Under the pieces are notes generated by a model. That model was not told where the DNA came from and ran no database searches. It was given only the letters and a program-made list of their open reading frames with translations. This document shows, piece by piece, positions 17,276 through 26,695 of a stretch of DNA of 64,000 nucleotides (positions are counted from its first letter, which is position 1; every line of letters begins with the position of its first letter). This stretch comes from Paractinoplanes tereljensis (GTDB taxonomy: Bacteria; Actinomycetota; Actinomycetes; Mycobacteriales; Micromonosporaceae), in contig NZ_BOMY01000055.1 in assembly GCF_016862435.1 (NCBI RefSeq), positions 124,001 to 188,000 of the forward strand. The letters are read 5' to 3'. The position numbers were made by a program, and so were the translations under genes.

Positions 17276-17724
17276 CCGAAGCCGGAGCGATATCCCCTCG
17301 GCGCTCCCGGCCCGCCCACCGGCCGACGTCACCGACGACCGGCCGCCACCGAAGGGCGAAACGCTCGGACCGCCGGAGCCGCCACTCCGGCCCCAGGCCC
17401 AACCCCCGCCAGGCAAGGCCGAACCAACAAGGCAGCACCGGAAAGCGCACCCTCGGCCGGCGATATCGACGTTTACGAAATTGCACCGCGACGATCAAGT
17501 ATTCGCGGTTTCTGCATCCTCGATGCTGAATTCCCGGAAATTCGCGGCCGCCGGAATAGGCAATCCGCCCCCACCCCGAGTCCTTGCCCGGCAACAAGAG
17601 CCGGCCCGGGACCACCCGCCGACAGAGCCGGACCGGAACGCTTTGGGCGGGGACCGCCCGGCCGATGAGTACGGCTCAGTACAGTCTTCGGTGGGTTTGG
17701 TGTGGCGAGAGGGAAGAGCAGGGG
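17276..17724. other. Intergenic region upstream of the zinc-ribbon SDR
   Basis: About 450 bp without a convincing gene; open frames on both strands are Arg/Pro-rich. A short GAATTCCCGGAAATTC inverted repeat lies at 17528-17543. The promoter of the SDR gene presumably lies in the last ~100 bp, but no clear -35/-10 pair is seen. Confidence 0.45.
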
Positions 17725-19146
17725 ATGACGGGCGGGGACGCGGGAACGGCCGGCACCGGCGGAGTGGACCCGGAACGGCTGGCGGTCTGCCTGACCGTGA
17801 TGGCCGAGGTGGAGCAGCTTCCGCCCGAGCACCCGGACGCGGTCGCCGTCCGCCGGGCCACGGCCGGGCTGTTCAAAACGGCCAAGATGCAGCGCCGCCG
17901 GGAGCGCCGGGACGCGATCCTGTCGGCCGACCGGGAGGTCACCGAGTCGACCGCGACCGGCGCGCCGGGCCGGATCGACGACGAGACCGCGGGCATCCCG
18001 CTGAAGTCCAGCACCCGGGGCGCCACCGCGGGGGTGCTGCGGCAGGCGCGCGGCTGTTACGTGTGCAAGCAGCGCTTCACCGTGGTGGACGCGTTCTACC
18101 ACCAGCTCTGCCCGAACTGTGCGGCCACGAACCACGCGAAACGGGACGCCCGCACCGATCTGACCGGGCGCCGGGCGCTGCTCACCGGCGGGCGGGCCAA
18201 GATCGGCATGTACATCGCGCTGCGGCTGCTGCGCGACGGCGCGGATCTGACGATCACCACGCGCTTCCCGCACGATGCGGTCCGCCGCTTCACGGCGATG
18301 CCGGACAGCGGCGACTGGCTGCACCGGCTGCGGGTGGTCGGGCTGGATCTGCGCGATCCCGCGCAGGTGGTCGCGCTGGCCGATTCGGTGGCGGCCCGCG
18401 GGCCGCTGGACATTCTGATCAACAACGCAGCCCAGACGGTACGGCGTACGCCCGGGTCGTACTCGGCGATCGCGGCCGCCGAGAAGGAGGCGTTGCCGGA
18501 CGGGCCCATGCCGGAGTTGGAGTACTTCGGGACCGCCGGCGCCTCCCCCGCGGCCGTTCTCACCACGGGTGGCACGGTGCTGACCCCGCAGCAGATCACC
18601 GAGATGGCGCTGACCGCCCGCTCGGTGGCGATCGACGCCGGCGGCCTGGTGCCGGACACGACGCCGACCAACAGCTGGAGCGACCGGGTCCACGAGGTCG
18701 ACCCGCTGGAGCTGCTGGAAGTGCAGCTGTGCAACGTGACGGCGCCGTTCGTGCTGGTCAGCCGCCTGCGCGAAGCGATGAAGGCGTCGAAGTTCCCGCG
18801 CCGGTACGTGGTGAACGTGTCGGCCATGGAGGGCATCTTCGCCCGCGGCTACAAGGGTGCCGGGCATCCGCACACCAACATGGCGAAGGCCGCGCTGAAC
18901 ATGCTGACCCGCACCAGCGGCGTCGACATGTTCGCCGACGGCATCCTGATGACCAGCGTCGACACCGGCTGGATCACCGACGAGCGCCCGCATCCGACCA
19001 AGATGCGGCTGCACGAGGAGGGGTTCCACGCCCCCCTCGACCTGGTCGACGGCGCGGCCCGGGTCTACGACCCGATCGTGCGCGGCGAGGCCGGCGAGGA
19101 CGTCTACGGCTGCTTCCTCAAGGACTACGCCCCGGTCGCCTGGTAA
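17725..19146 (+). CDS. SDR-family protein with N-terminal zinc ribbon
   Basis: A 473-residue protein. Residues ~110-140 hold CYVC and CPNC pairs about 24 residues apart, a likely Zn ribbon. A Rossmann SDR domain follows, with nucleotide-binding TGGRAKIGM and the NNAAQT strand. In the catalytic region VVNVSAMEG gives the Ser and HTNMAKAALNM gives the Lys, but the Tyr position reads Thr (TxxxK). The same HTNMAKAALNM occurs in a conserved SDR subfamily, so the change looks ancestral. The start is ATG 17725 behind AGCAGGGG; an upstream in-frame start (17584) adds low-complexity sequence. The substrate is unknown. Confidence 0.83.
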   Translation: MTGGDAGTAGTGGVDPERLAVCLTVMAEVEQLPPEHPDAVAVRRATAGLFKTAKMQRRRERRDAILSADREVTESTATGAPGRIDDETAGIPLKSSTRGATAGVLRQARGCYVCKQRFTVVDAFYHQLCPNCAATNHAKRDARTDLTGRRALLTGGRAKIGMYIALRLLRDGADLTITTRFPHDAVRRFTAMPDSGDWLHRLRVVGLDLRDPAQVVALADSVAARGPLDILINNAAQTVRRTPGSYSAIAAAEKEALPDGPMPELEYFGTAGASPAAVLTTGGTVLTPQQITEMALTARSVAIDAGGLVPDTTPTNSWSDRVHEVDPLELLEVQLCNVTAPFVLVSRLREAMKASKFPRRYVVNVSAMEGIFARGYKGAGHPHTNMAKAALNMLTRTSGVDMFADGILMTSVDTGWITDERPHPTKMRLHEEGFHAPLDLVDGAARVYDPIVRGEAGEDVYGCFLKDYAPVAW

Positions 19147-19152
19147 CGGTGC

Positions 19153-19183
19153 GAGCCGCACCCCCGATGCGGGAGTGCGGCTC
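19153..19183. terminator. Convergent hairpin terminator
   Basis: GAGCCGCAC (19153-19161) and GTGCGGCTC (19175-19183) form a perfect 9-bp stem between the zinc-ribbon SDR and the convergent Gly-rich secreted protein gene. Confidence 0.65.
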
Positions 19184-19205
19184 GACTTGCCGTTACGAGA
19201 TGGTT

Positions 19206-19805
19206 CTAGCGGGTGGGAGTGGTTCCCACGCCCGGCGCGCCGCCGAACTGTCCCGCGGTGCCGGCACCAACGCCGGTCGGAGCAACGAACGGCGGACGGA
19301 CGCCGCCGCCGAACGGCGGACGGATGCCGCCGCCGAACGGCGGGCGAATGCCGCCGCCCCAGCCGCCGCCACCCCAGCCGCCGCCACCCCAGCCGCCGCC
19401 GCCCCAGCTACCGCCACCCCAGCCGGGGCCCCAGTTGCCCGGGTACGGGCGCCAGGAGTTACCCCAGCTGCTCGGGAAGTTGCCGCTCCAGCCGTGGCCC
19501 CAGTTGTCGTAGTCCACGACCAGAGCGAAGCCCCGACGGCCACTGAAGCCGCCGATGCGCTGGCAGTCGTAGTCCTCCCAGTAACCCCTGTCCTCGCCGT
19601 ACTCGCCGGCGCGGTCACAGGCACTCCACGTGCGGAACACCTTGACGAGCCGGTCGCCGTTGCGGCGGTTCTCGTTGGCGTTGGAACCGGACTTCGAGGC
19701 GCCCTGGTCGCTGCTGGTCGACGCCATCGCCGGTCCGGCCGCCATCGTCACGCCCGTCACCAGCCCGAGGCCGGCCATGGTGAGAATCCGGGTAAATCGG
19801 TTCAT
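19206..19805 (-). CDS. Secreted Gly/Trp-rich repeat protein
   Basis: A 199-residue protein with a Sec signal peptide (MNRFTRILTMAGLG..., cleavage near AGPAMAS). The mature N-terminal part has two cysteines (WSACDRAGEYG and YDCQRIGG) about 25 residues apart, probably a disulfide. The C-terminal half is GGGGW repeats, then three (I/V)RPPFGGG-type repeats. Glycine/tryptophan arrays suggest a cell-surface or extracellular structural or adhesive role, but no characterised family is recognised. Confidence 0.78.
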   Translation of the reverse strand: MNRFTRILTMAGLGLVTGVTMAAGPAMASTSSDQGASKSGSNANENRRNGDRLVKVFRTWSACDRAGEYGEDRGYWEDYDCQRIGGFSGRRGFALVVDYDNWGHGWSGNFPSSWGNSWRPYPGNWGPGWGGGSWGGGGWGGGGWGGGGWGGGIRPPFGGGIRPPFGGGVRPPFVAPTGVGAGTAGQFGGAPGVGTTPTR

Positions 19806-19915
19806 GTCACACCTTCTCCTGACAAACGAAATGTCCTGACAAGGAGAACACGTGCGCCGAAAGTCAAGGGCTGATTTCGCTACGTGTAACCCGATGGTGG
19901 AAGAATTGACTCGGA

Positions 19916-20695
19916 TTATGCATCAGGCATTGCGCGGTACGCCGGACGCAGAAGGTCGACAATCGGGCGGCCCTGTTGTGTTATGCGCGGCGGATCCAGT
20001 TGATCCAGAAGCGCATCCGGCCTGGTCACCGCCCCGGGGCGCCCGCCAATCGGCGCAATCGGCGCTGATTGATCGCCCCAGAAATCGGCCGGATCGCCAA
20101 GGTCACCCGAAGGGATCTCCGAATCATTGGCCGAATAAACTTCGGAATCAGCTGAAGAATTTGCTGATTTCGGAATAGCGGCAGCGCGCAGTTCTCGCAG
20201 ATGCAGCAACAGCTCGTCCCGGGACCGGCCGCGCCACGCGAAAACGCCGAACGGGTCCTCCTCGAACGACCGGGCGAGGGCGTAACAGGTCGCCGCCAGG
20301 TGCACGCAGGGCATCGGCCACCGCTCGCAGCCGCAGTCCATCGCGACCTCGTCCAGCGACAGCGGCACCAGGCTGAGCCCGGCCGCCGCGAACACCGCAC
20401 CGATCCCGGCCGGCATCCGCCCGCCGAGCAGGTCGGCCGCGTACCGAGCCTCGGTGACCAGGTCCTGTTCGACCCGGGCCCACTCGGAGGCGCCGAACGA
20501 CCGCACCGCGATCCGCGCCCGGAACGCCGTCGCGTCTTCCGGCCCGCGAACGAGCGCCACCACCAGGCTGCCGGAGATGGTCAGCTGCCGGACGTGCCCG
20601 GCGCGCTCGTCGCGCCGGCCGCGGGCGAAGGTCGGCCCCATCCGCAGCGACTCGAAGGTGCCGAGGAACTCGATCGCCATGCCGGAGTCAGTCAA
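19916..20695 (-). CDS. SWIM zinc-finger protein
   Basis: A 259-residue protein with one SWIM domain: CGCERWPMPCVHLAATCYAL fits CxCxnCxH. SWIM proteins commonly accompany SNF2-family ATPases in bacteria, and this gene overlaps the SNF2 gene by 8 nt, so a functional complex is likely. The C-terminal ~85 residues (after the WRGRSRDELL segment) are low complexity and Ser/Asp-rich. Confidence 0.87.
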   Translation of the reverse strand: MTDSGMAIEFLGTFESLRMGPTFARGRRDERAGHVRQLTISGSLVVALVRGPEDATAFRARIAVRSFGASEWARVEQDLVTEARYAADLLGGRMPAGIGAVFAAAGLSLVPLSLDEVAMDCGCERWPMPCVHLAATCYALARSFEEDPFGVFAWRGRSRDELLLHLRELRAAAIPKSANSSADSEVYSANDSEIPSGDLGDPADFWGDQSAPIAPIGGRPGAVTRPDALLDQLDPPRITQQGRPIVDLLRPAYRAMPDA

Positions 20696-23657
20696 CGACG
20701 GCCTCCGGTTCCAGTCGCAGCAGAGCGCGGAGCTCGACGGTGTCGAGCGCGGTCAGCCAGGCCTCACCGTTGCCGACGACCCGCGACGCGAGCACACCCT
20801 TGTCGACAAGCATCCGGTCGATGCGTTCCTCGAGGGTGCCCAGGCAGACCAGGGTGTGCACCTGGACGTCGCGGCGCTGTCCGATCCGGAACGCCCGGTC
20901 GGTGGCCTGCGCCTCGGTGGCCGGGTTCCACCACCGGTCGACGTGCACGACGTGGTTGGCGGCGGTCAGGTTGAGCCCGGTGCCGCCGGCCTTCAACGAC
21001 AGCACGAAGACGCCGGGCCGCTGGTCCTCCTGGAAGGCGGCGACCAGGTCGTCGCGCTCGGCCCGGGTGGTGCCGCCGTGCAGGAAGCGGACCGGCACAC
21101 CGAACCGGGCCGCGAGGTGCGGCGTGAGCATGGCCCCGAACTTGGCGAACTGGGTGAAGCAGAGCACGCTCTCCCCGTCGGCGAGCGCGCCGTCGACGAT
21201 CTCCTCCAGGCGTTCCAGCTTGCCGGACCGGCCGGGCAGCGGCGAACCGTCGCCGAGCAGCAGCGCCGGGTGCACGCACGCCTGTTTGAGCTTGGTCATC
21301 GCGGCCAGCACGATGCCCTTGTTCCACTTGTCGGTGCTCTCGGTCAGCCGGGTCGTCATGTCCTGGAGGATCGCCTGGTAGAGCGTGGCCTGTTCGGTGG
21401 TGAGCCCGCACAGGTGCCGGACGTGCCGCTTGTCGGGCAGGTCGGTGATGACGGCCGGGTCGGACTTGACCCGGCGCAGCAGGAACGGCCGGGTGGCGGT
21501 GCGCAGCCGGGCCGCGGCCTCCTCGTCGGCGTAGCGCTCGATCGGGACGGCGAACCGGGCCCGGAAGGTGTGCGCCGACGCGAGCAGCCCCGGGTTGACG
21601 AAGTCGAGGATCGACCACAACTCGGCGAGCCGGTTCTCCACCGGCGTACCCGTCAGGGCGATCCTCGTCCGCGCCGGGAACCGGCGCACCGCCTTGGCCA
21701 TCGCCCCGGCGCTGTTCTTGACGTGCTGCGCCTCGTCGAGCACCACCCGGTCCCAGGTGAACGCGGCCAGGTCGTCGGCCATCCGCAGCGCGGTCGCATA
21801 GGTGGTGAGCAGCAGATCAGCGCCCTCGAACGACGGTTGCGAGGCGCCGTGCAGGACCCGGACGGTCAGCGACGGCGCGAACCGGGCCGCCTCCCGCTGC
21901 CAGTTGCCGAGCACCGACAGCGGGCAGATCAGCAGCGCCGGCCCGGACCGGCGGTGCAGCAGCAGGGTGAGCAGCTGCACGGTCTTGCCGAGGCCCATGT
22001 CATCGGCGAGGCAGGCGCCCAGCCCGAGCGAGTCGAGGAACGAGAGCCAGGAGAAACCCCGGATCTGGTACGGCCGGAGCTCGCCCCGCAGACCCGGCGG
22101 CGGTGGCAGCAGTTCGAGGTTCTGGTCGAGGTCCCCGCCGAGCAGGTCGGCCAGCCAGCCCTTGCCGCCGACCGCGGTGACCGGCATCGGCAGTTCCTCG
22201 GGCGGCAGCAGCCGGATCATCCGCAGCGCGTTCCCGGCGGTCATCGACCCGCCGCCGCGTTCCAGGAAGGTGAGCCCGGCGGCCAGGCGTTCGGGGTCGA
22301 GGTGGACCCACTGCCCACGCAGCCGGACCAGCGGCACCTTGGCCCGGGCCAGGTCGGTCAACTCGGTCTCGGTGAGCGGCCGCCCGCCCAGGGCCAGCCC
22401 CCACTGGTAGTCGACCAGGTGGGCGAGGTCGGCGGCCTGGTCGCGCAGCACCGGCGCGACCGGGTCGCGTTCGCGCAGCTCGAGGGCGAGTCCGAGGCTC
22501 TGCCGCTGGCGCCACCAGGTGGGCAGCAGCACGCCGTAGCCGGCTTCCTCGAGCATCGCGGCGTGGCTGAGGAAGGTGTGTGCCTCGGCGGTGTCGAGGA
22601 CCATGTCGATCGGCCGCGGCACCCGCAGCGCGGCCTGCAGGTCGGGGTAGAGCCGGGCGGCCCGGCCGAGGCCACCGAGCAGGCGTTCCTGCGGGTGCCG
22701 GGTCCAGCGGCGCAGCGGGGCGTACTCGTCGCGCCAGATGTCGGCCGCGGTGACCAGGGCGCTGGGTTCGTCGACCGCCTGGAGCAGGAATTCCAGCAAC
22801 CAGACGTCCCGGCCGGGCGGCCGCGGACCCTGGTCGGTGGCGTCCGGTTCCTCCTCCAGCTCGGTCAGGTGGCTGAGCCGGAAGCACAGTCGCACGGCCG
22901 CGCCGGATCGCGCGTCGGCGTGCCAGGCGTCGAGCCGGTCGGCGAGGTCGTCGGCGAGCGCCGGGGCCGCGGTGAACTCCGCGTCGAAGCCGGTAAGGGC
23001 GGCCAGCCAGCCGTCGCCGATCTGCACGCCGGCCAGGGCGAGGCGGGTGCGGACCAGGCCGTCGACCAGGCGGTTCAGCGCGGCGGCGAGGGTATCGGCG
23101 GCGGGCAGCCCGGCCACGTCACCGGGCCGGGCGCGTTCGGCCCGGCAGGCCGGGGGCATGCGGCGCTGCAGGTCGGCGTGGTGCACGGCGTCGAAGCCGG
23201 TGAGCACCGGCCGCCACCGGGCGACCGGCCCGCCGGGGAGCACCGCCGGCAGCACCCGGCCCCGCCGCACCAGGTCGGCGGCGAACTCGCACAGCTCGAT
23301 CAGCCAGGCCACCGACGGCCCGAGCCGCCCGTCGAACTCGTCGGCCAGCTCGTCGTCGACGAACGGCACCTCGACGACCGGCACCAGCCACGGCCGCAGC
23401 CGGGGTGTGCCACGCCGGGGCGGGAGCCCGAGCTGCGGCGACGGCATCGGCCCGGCGCTGGTCGAGGGCAGCATCACGGTCGCCGGCCCGCGCGCCGACC
23501 CGGCCGGCAGCCGCGACTCCGGAAGCGCGAAAGGATGCCCGCCCCGGATAATCGAAGAATCGGATTTATCCGACTCGGCCCACAGCACCAGCGCCCCGTC
23601 GCGCGCGACGAGCCCGTGGAGAACCCGGACCGACGCCTGGACCAGCGAGGTGCTCAT
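20688..23657 (-). CDS. SNF2-family DEAD-box-like helicase/ATPase
   Basis: A 989-residue SWI2/SNF2 ATPase. An N-terminal ~520-residue region includes the SNF2-associated domain seen in bacterial homologues. The ATPase motifs follow: DDMGLGKT (about 550), DEAQHVKN (about 640), TGTPVEN, and the C-terminal helicase half with FLHGGTT, LSLKAGGTGLNL and HVDRWWNPATEAQATDRAFRIGQ. It is expected to translocate on double-stranded DNA and remodel protein-DNA complexes. It overlaps the DUF5990 gene upstream (ATGA) and the SWIM gene downstream, forming a three-gene operon. Confidence 0.95.
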   Translation of the reverse strand: MSTSLVQASVRVLHGLVARDGALVLWAESDKSDSSIIRGGHPFALPESRLPAGSARGPATVMLPSTSAGPMPSPQLGLPPRRGTPRLRPWLVPVVEVPFVDDELADEFDGRLGPSVAWLIELCEFAADLVRRGRVLPAVLPGGPVARWRPVLTGFDAVHHADLQRRMPPACRAERARPGDVAGLPAADTLAAALNRLVDGLVRTRLALAGVQIGDGWLAALTGFDAEFTAAPALADDLADRLDAWHADARSGAAVRLCFRLSHLTELEEEPDATDQGPRPPGRDVWLLEFLLQAVDEPSALVTAADIWRDEYAPLRRWTRHPQERLLGGLGRAARLYPDLQAALRVPRPIDMVLDTAEAHTFLSHAAMLEEAGYGVLLPTWWRQRQSLGLALELRERDPVAPVLRDQAADLAHLVDYQWGLALGGRPLTETELTDLARAKVPLVRLRGQWVHLDPERLAAGLTFLERGGGSMTAGNALRMIRLLPPEELPMPVTAVGGKGWLADLLGGDLDQNLELLPPPPGLRGELRPYQIRGFSWLSFLDSLGLGACLADDMGLGKTVQLLTLLLHRRSGPALLICPLSVLGNWQREAARFAPSLTVRVLHGASQPSFEGADLLLTTYATALRMADDLAAFTWDRVVLDEAQHVKNSAGAMAKAVRRFPARTRIALTGTPVENRLAELWSILDFVNPGLLASAHTFRARFAVPIERYADEEAAARLRTATRPFLLRRVKSDPAVITDLPDKRHVRHLCGLTTEQATLYQAILQDMTTRLTESTDKWNKGIVLAAMTKLKQACVHPALLLGDGSPLPGRSGKLERLEEIVDGALADGESVLCFTQFAKFGAMLTPHLAARFGVPVRFLHGGTTRAERDDLVAAFQEDQRPGVFVLSLKAGGTGLNLTAANHVVHVDRWWNPATEAQATDRAFRIGQRRDVQVHTLVCLGTLEERIDRMLVDKGVLASRVVGNGEAWLTALDTVELRALLRLEPEAVVD

Positions 23658-24097
23658 CGCACGGCCCAGACGATGTCGGGCGGCCGGACCCGGGCACAGC
23701 GCGGGTCACCAAAGGAGTCGGTCAAACCCAGCGTGCCACCTAAAACCGCGTCCGACTCGAAAGCCGCCCGCAGCAACGCGGTCGGAATGTCCGAAAACAT
23801 CAGTTTGGCCCGCCGGAACATCACGAACGTAGAACCGTCGACGTTTCCCCAGCTCAGATAGAGGAACCGCGCCCCCGGCCGGCCGTGCACGAACGGCCCG
23901 CCGACGTCGAGCAGCTCGTCGACCTCGCGGGCGTCGACGTCGAGATCCCAGACCGCCGACGGCGCCGAGGCCGGCACCCAGGACACGACCGCCGACTTCC
24001 GCTGCACCCCGACATGCACGTTACGCAGGCGCAACTCATCGGCTGCCGGGCCCGAACGGCTCCCCGGCAGATCCTGTCCCTCGATCCGGATCCGCAC
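23654..24097 (-). CDS. DUF5990-family protein
   Basis: A 147-residue protein beginning IRIEGQDLPG, the signature of the actinobacterial DUF5990 family. The residues fit a small alpha/beta or beta-rich domain with no catalytic motif. It starts at a GTG and its stop overlaps the SNF2 start by 4 nt, so the two are translated together. The function of the family is unknown. The link to a chromatin-remodelling-type ATPase is stronger than for most DUF5990 genes. Confidence 0.75.
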   Translation of the reverse strand: MRIRIEGQDLPGSRSGPAADELRLRNVHVGVQRKSAVVSWVPASAPSAVWDLDVDAREVDELLDVGGPFVHGRPGARFLYLSWGNVDGSTFVMFRRAKLMFSDIPTALLRAAFESDAVLGGTLGLTDSFGDPRCARVRPPDIVWAVR

Positions 24098-24134
24098 CCG
24101 ACCGACTCTAGGCCGGGCCTACGACAAAAACGCC

Positions 24135-25370
24135 TCAGGAGTGATCCCGCACCCAGGCGTCGATCAACCCGCCGAAGTGTGCGAGGAACTTCTCGTGCTC
24201 GTGCACCGGGTAGGTGGCCCGGACCGTCTCGCGCAGCAGCGACCGGAACTCCTCCGAGGTCACCCACTCGTAGACGATCGCGTCCACGTTGCGCAGGTGC
24301 TTCTCGCAGAACTCCTCGTACTTCTCGGTCTCGAAGTACTCGTCGGCGAGCCGCCGGTACTCCCCCAGCTTCTCGGCGTACGACAGGGATGGGTCGTCGC
24401 CGATGGCGAAATAGCGCGACGTGTCGGTGTCGAGCCGCGGTTTGCGGCCGGTGACCACGCAGAACACCGTCCAGCGCAGCAGCGCCGACATCGCCCACGG
24501 GAAGTAGTAGTGCAGCGAGGTGACCGCGACGTCGGGACAGGCGTTGGCGTAGTCGATCGGGTGCACGTCGGTGCCCCGTACCAATGACTCGCAGCTGTTG
24601 AATTCCCATCGGAAGAACGCGTTGACCAGCCGCGAGATGGTCACCACCTCGTGCCCGACGTCGGCGGTGAGGAACCCGTGGTCGACCTCGTAGCGGGCGT
24701 GCATCGGCTGCTCGGGGCGGAACTTCATCACCATCGTCTCCGGCCCGATGGTCAGCGAGCGGGCGAACACGTCGTAGTTCTCGACGGCGGCCTGCAGGTG
24801 CATGAGCCGCTCGCCGGAAGCGTCGTAGGCGGCGTGCAGCTCGTCCGAGTTCCGGATCTTGGAGACACCGACCCAGGCGCCACCGTCGTACGGCTTCATG
24901 TAGAGCGGATATCCCACCTGCGCGGCCGCCGCGTCCAGGTCGAACTCCTTGTTGTAGCGGGCCGCGGTGTACGCGTAGCGACTGTTGTCGAGCGGGTTCT
25001 TGTACGGCACCAGGACCGTCTCCGGCACCTTGAGCCCGAGCCGCATCATCGCGCAGTACGCGGCGTGCTTCTCCATCGACTGGAACGTGAACGGGCTGTT
25101 CAGCAGGTACACGTCGTCCATCAGCGAGATCTTCTTGAGCCACTCGCGGGGGTGGTAGTACCAGTACGCGAGCCGGTCGATGACCAGGTCGTGCCGCGGT
25201 TTGTCACGCAGGTTGAACGGTTCGATGGTGACCCGCTCGGTGACGGCCCGGTGGGTGCGCCCGTCCGGCCCGGTGACGATCCCGAGCCGGCGCAGCAGCG
25301 CCTCGTAGGCCCGGGGCCAGTCGTCCTCGGTGCCCAGCAACAGTCCGATGGTGTGCTCGACGTCGGCCAC
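24135..25370 (-). CDS. ATP-grasp-fold protein
   Basis: A 411-residue protein with the ATP-grasp features YPLYMKPYDGGAWVGVSKI (central nucleotide-binding strand and glycine-rich loop) and further acidic residues C-terminal. Such enzymes join an amine to a carboxylate via an acyl phosphate. The substrate is unknown. The GTG start at 25370 has GGGGAGG upstream. It sits 25 nt downstream of an esterase-like gene, and the pair recurs in actinobacteria, but I know of no assigned pathway. Confidence 0.85.
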   Translation of the reverse strand: MADVEHTIGLLLGTEDDWPRAYEALLRRLGIVTGPDGRTHRAVTERVTIEPFNLRDKPRHDLVIDRLAYWYYHPREWLKKISLMDDVYLLNSPFTFQSMEKHAAYCAMMRLGLKVPETVLVPYKNPLDNSRYAYTAARYNKEFDLDAAAAQVGYPLYMKPYDGGAWVGVSKIRNSDELHAAYDASGERLMHLQAAVENYDVFARSLTIGPETMVMKFRPEQPMHARYEVDHGFLTADVGHEVVTISRLVNAFFRWEFNSCESLVRGTDVHPIDYANACPDVAVTSLHYYFPWAMSALLRWTVFCVVTGRKPRLDTDTSRYFAIGDDPSLSYAEKLGEYRRLADEYFETEKYEEFCEKHLRNVDAIVYEWVTSEEFRSLLRETVRATYPVHEHEKFLAHFGGLIDAWVRDHS

Positions 25371-25395
25371 GTCGTCCTCCCCGGGGATTCGAGAG

Positions 25396-26130
25396 TTACG
25401 ACCACACCCGCCGCAGCAGCGTGGTCAGATGCGGATCGAGGGCGTCCCGCCAGTTGGTCCAGTTGTGCCCCTCGCGGTTCTCTGCGAAGGCCACGTCGTA
25501 TCCCTGCCCTCGCAGGGCGTCGGCCATGCTTCGGTTGTTGGCCAGGTTTTCCTCGACGGTGCCGCAGGTGAGCACGGCCGGCACCGCGGGGCCCGACGAG
25601 GCCCGGCGCACCGCGGAGACGAACCGGATGATCCGCTGGTAGCGGGCGAAACCCGATTCCTGCGAGTCGTAACGGTGCTGGAAGAAGCTGCCGGACTGCA
25701 GGAACAGCCCGGCGAACCGGGTCGGGTCGTGGCGCTGGGCGTGCAGCATGGCGAGGGCACCGAGGCTGGCCCCGATCCCGACCACCGGCCGGTCGTCGGC
25801 GACGCGCGGCAGGATCTCGGCGGTCAGGGCTTTCGCGTAGGCCGGGTTGGCCGCGTACCACTCCAGGCGGTCACCGGCCGGCAGCAGCACCAGGCGGAAC
25901 GGCTCGACCCGCCCGGCCGCCACCATCGCGGCCACGAACTGGCCCAGGAAGGCGTGCTGGTCGTAGTCGGGCCCGTCGTGCGCGACGAGCACCCGGTCGG
26001 TGGGCACGGCCGGGGACCACACCCGGGCGGTCAGCTCGACCCGCAGCACCGGCGCCGGCAGCCGCACGTCCTGCCAGTCCCCGTCGGCACGGGGCAGATG
26101 ACGCCAGTCAGCCTCCGCCACCCGTTCCAT
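25396..26130 (-). CDS. Alpha/beta-hydrolase, esterase-D-like
   Basis: A 244-residue putative esterase of the alpha/beta-hydrolase fold. The nucleophile elbow is GIGASLGA (GxSxG), and the C-terminal ENREGHNWTNWRDAL carries the catalytic His, as in esterase D and enterobactin-esterase-like proteins. It forms an apparent operon with the ATP-grasp gene 25 nt downstream. The substrate is unknown. Confidence 0.88.
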   Translation of the reverse strand: MERVAEADWRHLPRADGDWQDVRLPAPVLRVELTARVWSPAVPTDRVLVAHDGPDYDQHAFLGQFVAAMVAAGRVEPFRLVLLPAGDRLEWYAANPAYAKALTAEILPRVADDRPVVGIGASLGALAMLHAQRHDPTRFAGLFLQSGSFFQHRYDSQESGFARYQRIIRFVSAVRRASSGPAVPAVLTCGTVEENLANNRSMADALRGQGYDVAFAENREGHNWTNWRDALDPHLTTLLRRVWS

Positions 26131-26185
26131 GTCCGAACATTAACCGCCGGAGGCCCGGCCCGCGCGCTATCGCGATCAGCCAGTG

Positions 26186-26536
26186 TCAACCGGTGAACGA
26201 CTGGGCCGACGGCGAGGCCGGCGGCAGCCCGAACATCTCGGCCAGGCCGGTGACTCGCAGCTGGCGGTGCACGAACTCGCTGGGATTGCGCAGCACGAAC
26301 CGGGTGCCCGTCTCGCGGGCCGCGTGGTAGCCGGTGACCAGGGCACCGATGCCCATCGAGTCCATGAAGACCACGAACGTCAGGTCGACGATGAGGGTTA
26401 TCGGGCGTTCCCGGGCCAGCGTGCCGAGCAGGGACTCGCGCAACGCGTCCACGGTGGCGGCGTCGAGGCTGCCGCGGACGTCCACCACGATCGCCCCGTC
26501 GGCCTGGGTGCGCGTGGTCATCACCGCCTCGCCCAT
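26186..26536 (-). CDS. STAS-domain anti-sigma-factor antagonist
   Basis: A 116-residue STAS protein of the SpoIIAA/RsbV type. The phosphorylatable-Ser region is VVFMDSMGIGAL, where DSMGIG gives the Ser. The start at 26536 is chosen because GGAGG lies six nt upstream; a longer frame begins at 26620. Such proteins bind anti-sigma kinases and release alternative sigma factors, but no sigma or anti-sigma gene is in the window. It stands alone on the minus strand downstream of the permease promoter region. Confidence 0.86.
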   Translation of the reverse strand: MGEAVMTTRTQADGAIVVDVRGSLDAATVDALRESLLGTLARERPITLIVDLTFVVFMDSMGIGALVTGYHAARETGTRFVLRNPSEFVHRQLRVTGLAEMFGLPPASPSAQSFTG

Positions 26537-26695
26537 CACCGACCTCCGCATCCTGCCCGTTCGCCACACCGTACAACGACGATCGGACGCCTCGCAGGCA
26601 GCCAGGAGTTTCGGTACCACTCTCGACTTGCGGAGTATCCACGACCGTGCACAGAGTGAGATCGGTAGTCGCCAATCAAGCCAAGGTGGTGGGCG

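Noticed and set aside
17268..17615. 115-residue minus-strand frame in the 17-kb gap
   Set aside because: Arg/Gly-rich and lacks a ribosome binding site or domain.
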